Shown: positions 1 through 12,258 of the stretch, piece after piece
Layout: every line of letters starts with the position of its first letter
Numbering within the stretch: the stretch's first letter is position 1
Assembly: GCA_014871385.1 (NCBI GenBank)
Contig: CM026423.1
Span: 14,034,858 to 14,098,857, forward strand
DNA from: Ceratodon purpureus
Taxonomy: Eukaryota > Streptophyta > Bryopsida > Pseudoditrichales > Ditrichaceae
DNA length: 64,000 nucleotides
Direction of reading: 5' to 3'
Position numbers and translations under genes: made by a program
Notes under the pieces: model-generated
The model's database searches: none
Told to the model about the DNA's origin: nothing
The model's input: the letters and a program-made list of their open reading frames with translations, nothing else

Positions 1-2462
1 TTGTTTCGGAGGAGCAGTTGTCCTGGACTGTTTGCCAGGAGCAGAGTGAAGTGGGGGAAGACTGGCTGATTGTAGCCGCGAGGAGGGCTCGTCGTTGCAC
101 GTCCAAGGCATTTCTTCATTTTCGATGTCGGAGAGGCCGCCTGTGTGTTTGAGGAGATGGCATCCTTGGGCGTCTTGGGCATCTGATCCATCCGAGCTTT
201 CGTCAGGCGATGAGTAGTCTAAGTAGTACTCGTCCTCCCAACCTCCGGAGCTTCCACCCCTGCTGCCACCTTGGAGCCAAGATTGCGACTGGAACAACGA
301 CTCCTCGCCGAGCATCGCCCCAGGTTGTCGTCTGAAGCTGCCGGCCGTGTCCTGTCTACCAGAAGCCACTCCGTGCGGAGTGGTAGAATCATGAGGTTGC
401 TGTGGACCAAAACCTGAAGTGGCCAGAAAAGCACCCTTCATGGCCGGATCAATGTTAGCCTGCGAGAGTTGTAGCTCCAGATTTGACCGCGAGATTCGGC
501 GAGGCTGCCGAGGTAATGCTGGCTGAGGCTGCCATAAGGAAGAGTCATGGATAGACGCAGCATCCGTTTCACTGCCTGAAATGGCGAATGAGCTTAACTG
601 CTTTTCGATGTCTTGGAGATAATTCTTGGCGCTCATGGAAGTCTCTAGCTCTTCGAGCATCTCCTGAGCGCGCTCGTAGGATTTCATGTGAGAATCAGAT
701 GCCCAGCGACCGTCACTGCCTGCCGGAGTCACAGTCTCTAGCATGGATTTGGCTTCTTCGAGACGCCCTTGCTTCATCAAGCAGATGCCCAAATTGCAAA
801 CCTTGTTGTTGTCCGACTCAATTGACAACGCTTTCCTGGCACACACAAAAACCATGAATCAAGTTACCAACAGATGACATGACTAAGCCAGGCAAGAGAA
901 AGTCAGGTTAGTAGCACTTGTAAACTTTCAAGACATGGTTACTTACTGTAAGGGACGAGCGTCCAAATTTAAAGCCTTTTTGAGATTGCCCTGCAAGGTT
1001 GTTCATGACCATGGCTTAATTACTTTGATCAAGTTGATATCTACTAATTTACATTCACAGGATATCGCTCTAGAACTTTTCATATGACCAATCTGTCAAG
1101 AGACACACCCTCTAATCGACGAAAGGATGTTCAACTTCCTGGTACAACTTCACAAGAACTAGCCGGCTGTAAGTTGCCCTCCTTGCTCACCAGAAGACGA
1201 GTCGCTTCCTGTTCGACTGAAACTTGGAACTTTTTGCCTTGCGAGCGGGCTGTTTTTGTTCGCTTCCCATTAAAGGCCATCCCTTGATGAATCAAATGGA
1301 GCTTGTGTTTGAGCAGGTCAATTTGATCTTCAAGCCTACCACATCTCTACAGAAGACAAGGCAAAAATTCATGTTTAAAACATTCTCGCTGGAGTCACCT
1401 TGGATATGTAATCACGTAGCTGTTATGATTTCATTGAATCACTAAAAATTCATTGAACGATCTTGAGATTTTGTCAAGAGAATTCAGCAGCTCGTTCCTG
1501 TAATCATTTACATGATGAGCCTGAACAAATATTGTTCAGTGATAAAATGCATAATTTAGAGGTTATTCTGTACTGCACCTTGAAAAGATCAAGGAGCACA
1601 TTGTCAAGCGATTCTTGAGCCTGGTCGGAGCAGCGGCTACGCAGAGACTTAATAGCCTCAATTGCTTCTTGTGGGCGATTCTGCTGTTTCATCACAATCG
1701 CCATGTCCTTCAAAGCACTATCAACACGGTCTCCTGAGTTGATTGCTGCCCAAAATAATGCTATTGCACGATCGGGATCCCTGTCCACCAACTGCGTACA
1801 AAATCGGCTTGTCAATATCGTGTACCCACATGGTACAGGCTAGCCCAATGGTGAATACACAACCCTGATTGAATATGGAATTCCTTATAACACATAATTC
1901 AACATGAAATTAATAGGCATCTCTACAAGGTACTGTTCAATTGATGATACACGCAGGATGATTTAGGAATTATGACACAACAGCCGCAGCAGACAAGCAA
2001 GCGTCCTTGACTCCAAAACATCTTACATACAGCTTTAATGAAAGGCGCTCAATGGTGTGATCACTATTAATTGCAAATGTCCACCACCAGTGCTGGTGTT
2101 TAGTACGTCTCAGTTCTCAATTAATTAAACACCTATCACATGCAAATGAGAATTGAGTGGCTTCGCCACCATACAATCAACGAATTCTTAGAATTTTGGG
2201 ATATCTGCGAGACTCCATTTACTCAAGAAGGAATTCCAATCACGAATTCATGTACCTGGACATGTTTGGCCTTGACATACGGAGAATCGCCCACAGGAAC
2301 CTTGTGCACGATATGGAAAGGATCGACTCTTGCTGCCGGCCTATTCGAAGTCGGCTTGATGGGAGAACAGGGAGCTGATTTCGAAAGACGCATACTGTTG
2401 TAGGGCATATTATTGTATCCCGAAGCTGCCGGACCCGCTGCAAACTGCTCACTCCACATCAT
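1..2462 (-). CDS. SDI1/MS5-like TPR protein, 3' end outside the window
   Basis: Tetratricopeptide protein of the plant SULPHUR DEFICIENCY-INDUCED 1 / MALE STERILE 5 (POLLENLESS3, TDM1) family. Family members act in sulphur-starvation responses or meiotic cell-cycle exit; this copy's role is unknown. Exons read on the minus strand, all with GT/AG borders and consistent phase: 2462-2256, 1791-1579, 1346-1191, 990-947 and 835 to beyond 1. Family hallmarks are seen: HKVPVGDSPYVKAKHVQ in exon 1, SALKDMAIVMKQQNRP and RCSDQAQESLDN in exon 2, GKRTKTARSQGKKFQV in exon 3, KVCNLGICLMKQGR in exon 5. The C-terminal part is a Ser/Gln/Pro-rich tail ending in an acidic patch and running off the left edge. 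Exon 4 is short and lacks the usual GWAYMQ stretch after GNL, so one TPR helix looks altered. The start is the ATG at 2462; the two Mets there are adjacent. Confidence 0.85.
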
Positions 2463-5400
2463 GGCCGTGTCACCTCACCCCTGGGCGAAGATGCCAATAA
2501 CCAGATTGATGAACAATCGCAGCGCTCCAAGTCGTGAATTGTATCAAAACAAGGAAGACCGTGTGCATCAATTCTCGCGAATTCAATTCGCCCAATCTCT
2601 CATGCCAATCACTAAACTTATAATGCTACTCACTACAACACACCCGCATTCCTGGGAATCATTCCTGAACACCTCCTCATGAGACACTCCCACTACATCC
2701 CAATGACCATTCCCACAACAATCCTAGACCGCACCAATCCCCCAAACATCACCGCATTGTCCAAACCTCCACCTCACACACCTCAAACCATCCTGCCAAT
2801 CCCCCTCCCCAAAACGACTCCCTCCTCCAAAGCCCAAAGCTACCGAGATAGCAACCGATGCCGCAAAAAAATCCAAAACTCCTCACGATCAAAACTCATC
2901 AACAACATCAAAACCATAAACACCACCACCTGCACTGATCCCTCCCACAATCCACAGCGGCAAAACTCTAGCACGCACGACCCAATTCACTAGACTCAAC
3001 GTCCTCCCCAACACCAACACCAAAAAAAAAAAACCCAGAGCCATGAGGTCAAAAACTGATTCTCATCATCGCAAACCAAACTCTTGGCCGATCCATCCAA
3101 CCGAACTCCTCATCGCCCAACCGCCAAGCTAACCAAACCAAACCCAACTGAAACCTGCACGACTCCACAGCTACTAGTACGTCCCCACTCCATCATCATG
3201 ATCATCTGCCGATTGGCGCCGGGCAAAAAAATTATAGGCACTGCTGCTGCAGCTGCTGCGTCCTTCCGGCGCCCAACACAGCGCCATCGCTGGATTAATA
3301 CTCCGGACTCTCGCATTACCCTCCCGAATCCAGTAAAAAAATTGCTGCTTTCGCGCAAGCGAATGCGTTTCCGGATCGAAGCGATCGAAGCTTGCTCCCT
3401 TCGCTGAGGCCAGCCGAAGGAGCGCCGCGGGTGGCCGTGGGAGGGGGCCCGTGCGCGGGGCCCGTGGGAGGGAATGTTTGGAGGGGGTAGATTTTCGAGA
3501 CCGGTTGCACGGGTGCACGGGTGCCCGCGGAGGGCGTCTTGTGACCAGGTGCATCCCCCTGGCGTGGTTCTATTATCGTTCGCTGTCGCCGTGGATGGGG
3601 ATGATCTCGACGGATGAGGTTCGTGTGTGGGTGTCCACGTGGATGTCGTCCAGATCTTCGTCTACGTGTTGTGGAGTTTCTTTCCTTTTTTTCCATTATT
3701 TTGGGATACCAAGAATAAATGAATATAAGTATAGGACCACTAAGTGTTGATGGATTTTGAGTTTGGGTATGAATTGAGTTTTTATTTAAGGAAGAGATGA
3801 ATTGGGAGGAATGTTTGAGTTGGGATGGTTTTTAATGTACTTTATTAACCATGTTTTGGGAGTGGATGTGTAAAGTTGAGATTCTAGTATTATTATTAGT
3901 GAAGAAAAGAAGGGGAGTGAAGTATTCGTATCTGAATAGTGTTCAGTGCATCTGGACATGTATCTAGTCTTTACCCTGTGCTGGGTTCGTTGTATCTGGA
4001 CGGGGTTCGGGACTACATGTTGGACTCCGGTGAGCTATTTCTAGTCGATGTTCGGACTGGGATGCTGATGTGGCAGTGAGACTGAGATGGCGAATGTGTG
4101 AGTTCAGTTGGGTGTGGGGCCAAATAGTAGAACTCTCAATTCAGTTCTGTACAGTGTGCTCTTCTTACTCAAGCCTGGAAGGTCCTGAGGTTAGAATCTT
4201 CTCAAGTAGTAAAATGATTTCAACAATTCTTCATATCTTCTGTTTTAAAATTTATTGAATATTGAACATTATGGTATCAATAGGAGGAAAATGGTTAAAC
4301 CAGAAGTTCTTCAATCCATCCGCGCTCAACGCCAAGGTTACTTGGAAGTTGGTAAATTTTAGGGTCAAAAGAACTCCACTACTCTTGGATTCGAAGAGAG
4401 TTCCAAAAGAGGTGGAGAGATTTCACAAGATTAGGGTTACAAATGGTGCAGAGTGTGTCCTCACTTTATACCCAAACCCTCGGTTTAAGCTACATTGAAC
4501 AACACATGAACTCAGTTTTTTCTCTACTTGAAAATAAAGTTGGGATTCAAGGTAGTAGTATGATTAAGCAAATAAATATGGCAAGTAATGAAAGTCAAAT
4601 GATGTAGAATGAGAGTGCAAAACAAAAAGTTAAGGTAAAGGCACCTAAAACCATCAATTCAAGGTACTATATCTATTTCTTGATTAACAATGACGAATTA
4701 GATTAAATAAGTTAGGTACTTTTTTCATGATTTAATTCCCAAATGTTGAATTTCAACATAATTATTTTTGAAATGAATTAAATTGATCAATAATCATATT
4801 CAAAATATGTGACATTGATTTCAGTTCATGACAAAATCTAAACCACCAATTTTCTATCAAAGATTCTAAATGCTTGGCAAAACTTTGATTAGTTGTTTCC
4901 TTATGAATAGTACATTGCAATTGGTTTTGAATTCAAGGTGTTAAATAACTATATTGTGGTTTAGAAGGGTTCGTAATTTTGGTTGAGTGTACCTTATGTT
5001 GAGAAGGACAAGAATATTTTGACAGTTGAAAAGTGCAAGCATTCAAAAAATATTTCTTATGTGCATTGGCAATAGGTGTTGTGTTGAATATGTAGATTTT
5101 GTTTATACAAAATCTAAGGCAAAGGGACCAATAACTAACAAAATTGAAGCCTTTATGTTGGTTAAATGGCACAAAAGATGAAAAATATTACTCAAGGGCC
5201 AAACAATCATTTAGAACATGAACAATAAAAAAAATTAAATTTTTCCAAGTTGTAGTAAAAAGTTTGTAAATTTTCAAAGCTCTATTTATTAAAGTCTCAA
5301 CAAATGATAAATAGAGGGGCATATAATCGAAAGTATAATGCGCCTAAAAACAAGTACAATAGGTTGCTCGCAACTTGGGCAATGTTTTGCCTAATAATTA

Positions 5401-6656
5401 AAATGCAAAAAGTGGTTAGGCAGTTCCAGGAAAATAGAGTCAAGAATTTCTAGAAAAGTTAGACAAACTTGTAATTAATTATTTTCTGCCTAAGCTGCTA
5501 ATAACCTCCATTAGTAATGAACTAGAAAATCAGAAGTAAAAGCAAGTGGACCACACTACCAGAAGTTATGCATGCAAAAGTTCCACCTAATTTGACATCA
5601 TTATTGATTAACTTGTTCTCAGCTATTATCCCATTGTACTAAAAAAATTCACACCTAAAACTGGTCGCAAATTGGTCCATCTCAGTTACAGGTCCAACTA
5701 CGTTTGTTCACCAATGAATCATTTCCAATTCCGCCTATCATTGGTGGACTAGATTGGTGAAAGTAGACACCCTTTGCGCTAGCGTTAGGCCCTTTCAGGA
5801 CATTGGAGTCCTGTAGATATTCTCAACATTATCCCTCTAGTATTAGACGAGGTGCTATAAGAAAACCTTAGAAACTATCCCAGAATCAATTCTTAGTCCT
5901 TGCAATGACCAACAGCTCCTCGAAGGTCCTCTGACCTTCACGCGAATTCTTAACTTAATTATATACATCCAGACCGGAGCCAGAAACAGCAGCAAATGAG
6001 ATTTCCAAAAGGTTACTCATGAAATGCCTAACACTCCAAAAATCCAATACATATAGATAACACACAGTAGCGATGAGAAAGCACTCAGTGAAGAAAACTG
6101 CAATTCAACGTTGAGTTCTGCAAGGCCGCAGCAAAAGTAGATCCCTACTATTAGTTCTTATTTCCATAGAACGAATTTTAGCTATTTCCAATCCTAACTG
6201 ATGTAGCCTATACAAGTCCGCCAAAAAAGATGGACTCAACTTTTAATCTCAAAAGAGTGGTTTAGTCTCCAGGGTCGGGAATCACAACAGAAGTTTCCTC
6301 AGCTTCAACACTCAACTCGAGCGACCCTTAAGAGAAGATAAAATCCACAGCTTTTCCAGCCCTCATAATCCTGCCCAGCCCGAACATACATCTAGCCCCG
6401 CTCTTCCACCCTGGCCAAAAATCACCTTTACAACTGTTCTCTCAGTTACTCGTGCATATGCACCATCGCCTCCAAAGGCAAGCAACTGAGAAGCGCCCCG
6501 TGGTAAAATATTTGATTCTGAATCAGTATTTTACAAACGACACTCCTTGATCTGGCGCACCTATGTGAGCATACAGAAAAAAGGAAGCGCCACACTCCTT
6601 TCTTCTAGCCTAGGCAGCAGATCAGCTGCTGCCCTCATCCCTGATCGAGTAAAAAA
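2463..6656. other. intergenic: upstream of the TPR gene, then AT-rich DNA
   Basis: No gene is supported. 2463-3400 is strongly C/A-rich on the plus strand (G/T-rich on the TPR gene's own strand), which fits its leader and promoter. 3400-3560 is a short GC-rich island. 3600-6650 is AT-rich with only short frames that match nothing I recognise. The last ~300 bp before 6657 is probably the delta-COP 3' UTR. Confidence 0.5.
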
Positions 6657-9600
6657 TTATACAACCTGATAGCTGTCCACAACCAATTGCGTCCGTTTTC
6701 CAAACTTCACAGCATTATTGTTCTGTGTCTGAATTACAGATCCAGCCTGCCAAAAAAAACACCAAAAGCCTATCATTACATTTTCCTGTCAAATCAAAAA
6801 TAACTTTTATACGACAGATTTGTAATAACTGAAAGACAAGTCGTTTCTATACAACACATATACTATCACAGGCTAACATTTAAATACCTTGATATCGCAG
6901 AAAGTCTTATTGGCCGTAAACTTCACATCTATGGGGAAAAAGGAATTTGTATCGGCTGCAGGTACCACAAACTCCATGGATCCACTGGAACAAGAAGGAT
7001 ATCAGATAATGTTAGTAGTCAAGAAAGAAAAAGCTGGGTGCATACGAATCTTAAAATAGACACTGCATCAAAGGGTAATCTTAAAACAATATTACCTTCT
7101 ATTTGTGTTGTCGATCAGCGTGATGGACCACTCCAAAAATGAATTCCTCGAATCATACCTGAAGCAGCAAAACAGGGTCCACAATGAATTAGTATCAATA
7201 AAGACAACTACAAAGGACACCCAATATATTCAAAGAAAGGTCGAAAGAATTGCACCCAACTTACCTCCATTCACCATCCACTTGGTTTACAGTCGGAACG
7301 TCGTGAAGTGCAGGCAATGGAATATGGATGAAAACGTTCTGGAGCTCAAAAGCTTTGGAGGCTTCGTATTCAATATTGACATATGATTCTCCACCAGAAA
7401 CTGATGGCCAGCAATTAACTGAAACAAAACATAGCAAAAACGATAACGTCGGCAGCTTCAAAAATTATTTGTCGCATGCATTGTCACAAGAAACGAATAC
7501 ATGCCACATACGCAGCACAAAAAGCATCCAAAATGTACTAAGAAAGGCGGAATTGTCAAAACTGAATAATTAAAGGCGTAATCGACATTCTAATCTTTTC
7601 CATTAGGATGAACGTACGAATCTGCATTTAGTGCGAAAGGCTAAACCGATGCTTACTGCTGAGGGGCACCATTGACTCTTGTTTGCTTTGCATGCGCCAC
7701 TTCAAGATATTCAGAGGATTGCCCGTTGGGAATGGCCTGCTAGGGTCCTTAAGACCCAAAATATTCTTGTCGCCGTAAAGCTTTTTATCAATATTTGGAT
7801 GCGTTTTGAAGTCGAACGCGTTGTTTGGAGTTGATTCAACCTGTTGAGAGGAAAACCCAATCTACACTCAATATGAAGGACCAGAAAACCAAATGGGTAA
7901 GAACTGCTAAACTTTGATTCCACAGATAAGACAAGCACTAAAAAGAAATAAGTACCTGAACCCGAATGTAAGCATCTTCTTCTTTTTGCACCACAAGAGA
8001 CATGCTACCCTGTACTTCCAGATTCTCAAGACCTCCGTCCTTCTTCAAAACTACCACAAGCTTCTCCTCAACGCCAACCAATATAGGATCTGAACTGATG
8101 GTTACCGCAGCTACTGATCTCAATGGTCCAGGTGCAACATCTTCAACGATAACTTCACCCTCCGCCTTTAATGACTCTAAGAACTGGTTTGTCTTGGTTG
8201 ACTTGCCTAATTGCATGCCTCCCTTGGAAGGAGCTGAGGTAGAGGTAACACGAGCTGCAGAAGTAAAAAATAAATAAAACATCAGACAACACATCAAACT
8301 TTCGAATAAGAAAACAAGTACCCGGACCGCAGATGTGGCCAAATGAACGCACCTTTAGGTTTGAAAATATCAGCATCAAGGGCTGATCCAAAGCCAGAGG
8401 AACCAGTTCTCATACCGCCACCCATTGAAGAGTTGGTGTCTCCAAAGCCATTGTCAAACCTGCTGGAACCCATCGAGGGCATGGATGAGGCAAAGCTACC
8501 CTTGTCACCTCTTGACTTCTCAATCTGCGTGCCCCACACACATAAAACCAAGATACCGTCAGTAGCAGTATTACAGAGGCGTACATACAGTGGAAGTCGA
8601 CGATAACCAATCAAATGCGTCTATAGTGCTAGTTGCACGTGTCAAAACTTAACGAAAATGTATGACAACGTGGAACTTCGTAATATGTACACTACAGGTC
8701 ATCACTTGCTTTGACTGAGCGTACTAACAAAAATAATTAGACTGTTATTATTATCTTCTAACATATGACTGGGAACAGTGAAGCATCTTCACAGCAACAT
8801 ACCCTGTTCTTCTCGATCTCATTTGCCTTGCGCTTCATGATATCTTTTGTCTCATTGATTTTGCTCTCAATGATGCGCTTGTGCAGCCTTTCTTCATGAC
8901 TCTCCATCTCTACATACTGCTTGACTTGAGCAATAGTGACATTCTCTTTGTGCCCCAGAGAAATGACTTCATCGAACGCAAATATGAGCTCAAAGGCCAT
9001 CCTGCAGACACCTTCTTCATCAAGGGATGGTACATATTCAGGTACCTGGTGTGCATTAAGGATTGACCTCGACCCCAACAAAATTCTTGAGCTCAGATGT
9101 TAGACCCACAATAATAGCAGTTTAACCGATGATGTTCAACACAAAATGACGCTAAGAGCAACGATTCCTTCGCTCACGTCACCAAGTAAACATGATCACT
9201 GTAACAGTAATGACTCCCGATCACTGACACAAAGTTCCTAGGATTTTTCACTAATTGCAGCATTAGAGAGTTTTTGAGAAGGATACAAGCTTCGAGAGCA
9301 GCTGTAAGGTGTCGCGATCTTCCAGAATGTTGCTCTGCTTATTGGTGACCAGAAGAAGGTACAATGACTCCATTGGTTGATAGACATAACGAACATTGTC
9401 CGTCTCCACATATGTGTGTTGCTTGCCAATGCCAACAAGCTTCGGGAAAGTAGCGAGCAATCCCTCGATTCGTATCCTGGTCATGTCCACATACTGCCGA
9501 GAAACCAGAGCTGCAGACAACGGCGCATATCTTTCAGAATTCAGCTTTGCTCTAAAGCGTTCCATAACCTAATAATAAATAAAATTCACATATCAAAAAA

Positions 9601-10321
9601 AGGTGACCAAAATAATGGAGCCAAGACTCAATGACTGCACGCCACTCATTGCGACACACTCCTCGTGACTTAAAGTAGATGTGAAATCCTAAGAACAGAT
9701 AATGCCAAGACTTTATAAACCAACAAACTAACATATAAGAGACCTAACTTGCGTTGTTGTCCAGATCAAATATTTATCCCAGCTACAGGACTTCCACATT
9801 TGACCTGGTCCAGGCACTAGATCTGAATAAAAATGCCCTCATTGACACATTCTAGGGGGATCTCTTCTCATGAAAATTAACGATGCCATCAACAAACTTG
9901 TAACAATTTAGAAACTACAAAAAGGCCTGCTCGCTCTCCCAATGTTTAGTAAACCCTAAGATGCCCCAATAATGCTCCAGAAAACCGCAATCACCCCCAC
10001 GCCACCTACCGTTTCCACAACACTCCTCCCCTACCAACACATTCCAACTCACGATCCCACGGCCAAGCTCCCAACCATAACAATTCACATCAATGCGAAA
10101 AAAAGAAAAAACCTCATCGCACATAAACCATACCTTTCCCGGACTTGCTGATGATAGAAGCTGCCAGCACCACCTGCCACAGCCATCACAACCACACCAA
10201 CCTCCCTTCAGCTCAAAACCACCGCACCAAACACCAAACCCTCGTCCAACTACACACCCGATCAAATCATCAACAACAAAAAAACCACAATTTAAGAACA
10301 AACGCCACAACGGCCTACCAT
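6657..10321 (-). CDS. delta-COP: coatomer subunit delta (delta-COP)
   Basis: Delta subunit of the COPI coat, which acts in Golgi-to-ER retrograde and intra-Golgi vesicle transport in the cytosol. Eleven exons join in frame: 10321-10319 (the ATG alone), 10173-10134, 9510-9287, 9045-8803, 8524-8353, 8254-7956, 7840-7657, 7418-7265, 7158-7096, 6984-6888, 6746-6657. The total is 1569 nt, 522 aa, the usual plant size. The longin-like N terminus (residues ~1-140) shows [36 protein letters not shown] and [18 protein letters not shown] charged linker follows ([18 protein letters not shown]), then a Gly/Ser-rich hinge. The C-terminal mu-homology domain has [27 protein letters not shown] and [16 protein letters not shown], and the protein ends DSYQVV. 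The first intron falls exactly after the start codon. Nothing suggests damage. Confidence 0.95.
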
Positions 10322-12258
10322 TGTGGCCGGCTTGAGAAACGCTCCAAATCCAACCGCCTCCGCTACACTCTCGATCGATAATGACGCCCGTGTCACTACC
10401 TGCTGTCCCGCATTTCTCCGCAGGAACCCCTGGCCTGGATACTGGACGGAAAAGCCCCGGAAATGGCTCAAAAAAACCCGCGCGACAGCGGCGAGAATGG
10501 CAGTGCGAGACGGTGGGCAGATCCGTGAGTAGAGCAAGCGAGATCTGGCGATGACGATGGCGATGGAGCGAGTGCGCGAGAGCCTGAGTGCTGAAAGTGG
10601 CCCTCTCCTCGCCTCCAGAGCTTCAGGCTCATCAGTCACAGCACAGGCCGGGTGGGGTCGATGCGATGTCCGGTGATGGGTGGACCCGGTCTGTGACGTC
10701 ATGGGTACGATTTGTTTGGTAGGGTCGGGTCGGGTTTATGGGAATGCCCGGGTTTATGGCGGGTGGCCCGGGATATGCCGTCGTGGGGACGATGTGGGAT
10801 GTCTTGTTGAGTGTTCCATCTAAGGTAGAAATACCATAAATAATGAAAATAAGTAGTTTTGTTGTCCAAGATGTTCTTGAACTAGGAGTCCCCTTATATA
10901 AGTGGTCATAGCCTCTCCTCATTTTTAACCCTATTTTTGTAATTGCTCTCTATTATTTCCAAAGCACTCTTTCAATTACATGCCCAATCAAGCTACTTCT
11001 GACTTGTAATTAGAGTAAATTTGAAATAACTCCGAAATAACTCATGTCTTTATCCCAAAATTTCTCTTTAAAATTACTTAGGTGAGATTTTGGTGGTTTT
11101 GAAAGTAGATGCAATGGTTAGCACTTCAATTTTCATTTATGAAATCCCCACCATCTCTAATAGAAACTCGCTTAGAGGAACCTTATTACAGGAGCTAAAA
11201 AATCTAAAAAACTATGGAGATTTATAAAACAAAAGTATCTTACAGAGTACCACTAATGGTTCTACAAAGGATTATAGTAATGCTAAATGAACCATAGTTA
11301 GTATTGGATGCTAAAGATACTATTTATAAATATGTTGAAATGATGATGGTATAAGAGATGGAAGATAAGTGCATTTATCTCTATTTTTTTTAATATTGTT
11401 TATAATACAAAATATATAATACATTTGTAGTGTGCCTTGGATTAAATGTAAATTTTACACTTGTAGAAAAACAATACTTAGATAGAATATTTATACTCTG
11501 TATTTATTTGTAGAAATGTCTAAATAGTACTCCCTCTGTTCCATAATGACTTTCTCATAGGTTCTCTCAAATCTACCTCCACAAGTAGATTTGAGAGAAC
11601 CTATGATAAAGTCATTACGGGACAGAGGGAGTATAATTTTATATTCATTAGCATTTTATGTTAAAAGGATTTAAAAAGATTATAAAAAACTATGCAAATG
11701 AATGGGTTACAGAGATAATCCATTCCTATGCAATTAAAAAAAAATTAAAAAAAAATCTCAAAAATCCTAGAGCCTAATTGATAAAGTTGCTACAGCATTG
11801 AAAGAAAAACACAGAGAAAAACCAAAAAAGAAGAACCAAAATTCGTATGTGTTTCCGAAACCAGGAATGTGCACAACTCCTCCAGCTGGCATCCACGTGG
11901 ACCAAAAAGCCCTAAAAGGCAACCAAAGCAAATAAACGACGACAGTCTTGGCAACCCCGAAGAGCGCCATTTGGGACGTTCTCTTGGATCAGGAACTTAA
12001 CTTAGTTAGGGTTGCGGAACAAGCAAGACGCTCGTAAGCAGACTCCAGAATTCGCAATGCTCTTGGCGTAAATCAACCGATCCACTCCGCCTTCGAACCT
12101 AAGTTACGTCTCCTCTCGAGCAAAAAATTCATCAAATCCTTGCTGCTCTTACAATTCAGTTGCGGTCACGTCGTCTGATTGTGGAGGGAGTATTGAAGCG
12201 GAGTTGAGAGAAGTTGAGTGATAAGTTTTTGAGTGTCGGGTTGTCGAGGGAGAGGGCG
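10322..12258. other. divergent upstream region of delta-COP and REIL
   Basis: Shared 1.9-kb region between two divergent housekeeping genes. 10330-10800 is GC-richer and is probably the delta-COP promoter and leader; it includes short repeats of GGGTCGGGT and GGGTTTATGG types at 10720-10765. 10800-11750 is AT-rich and carries the Stowaway-like MITE listed separately. 11980-12258 is the probable REIL promoter and 5' UTR. No frame in it is convincing as a gene. Confidence 0.5.
11530..11631. mobile_element. Stowaway-like MITE, near-perfect hairpin
   Basis: A 102-bp inverted repeat: arm 11530-11576, 8-nt loop 11577-11584, arm 11585-11631. The arms differ at only a few of 47 positions. The ends read CTCCCTCTGTTCC and its complement, very close to the Stowaway terminus CTCCCTCCGTYCC. 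TA dinucleotides flank it at 11528-11529 and 11632-11633, as expected for a Tc1/mariner TA target duplication. There is no coding capacity. Transposition would need a mariner-type transposase supplied elsewhere. Confidence 0.9.

Noticed and set aside
2679-2993. 104-codon plus-strand frame rich in Thr, Pro and Ile
   Set aside because: It lies in C/A-rich DNA upstream of the minus-strand TPR gene, has low-complexity composition and no family motif.
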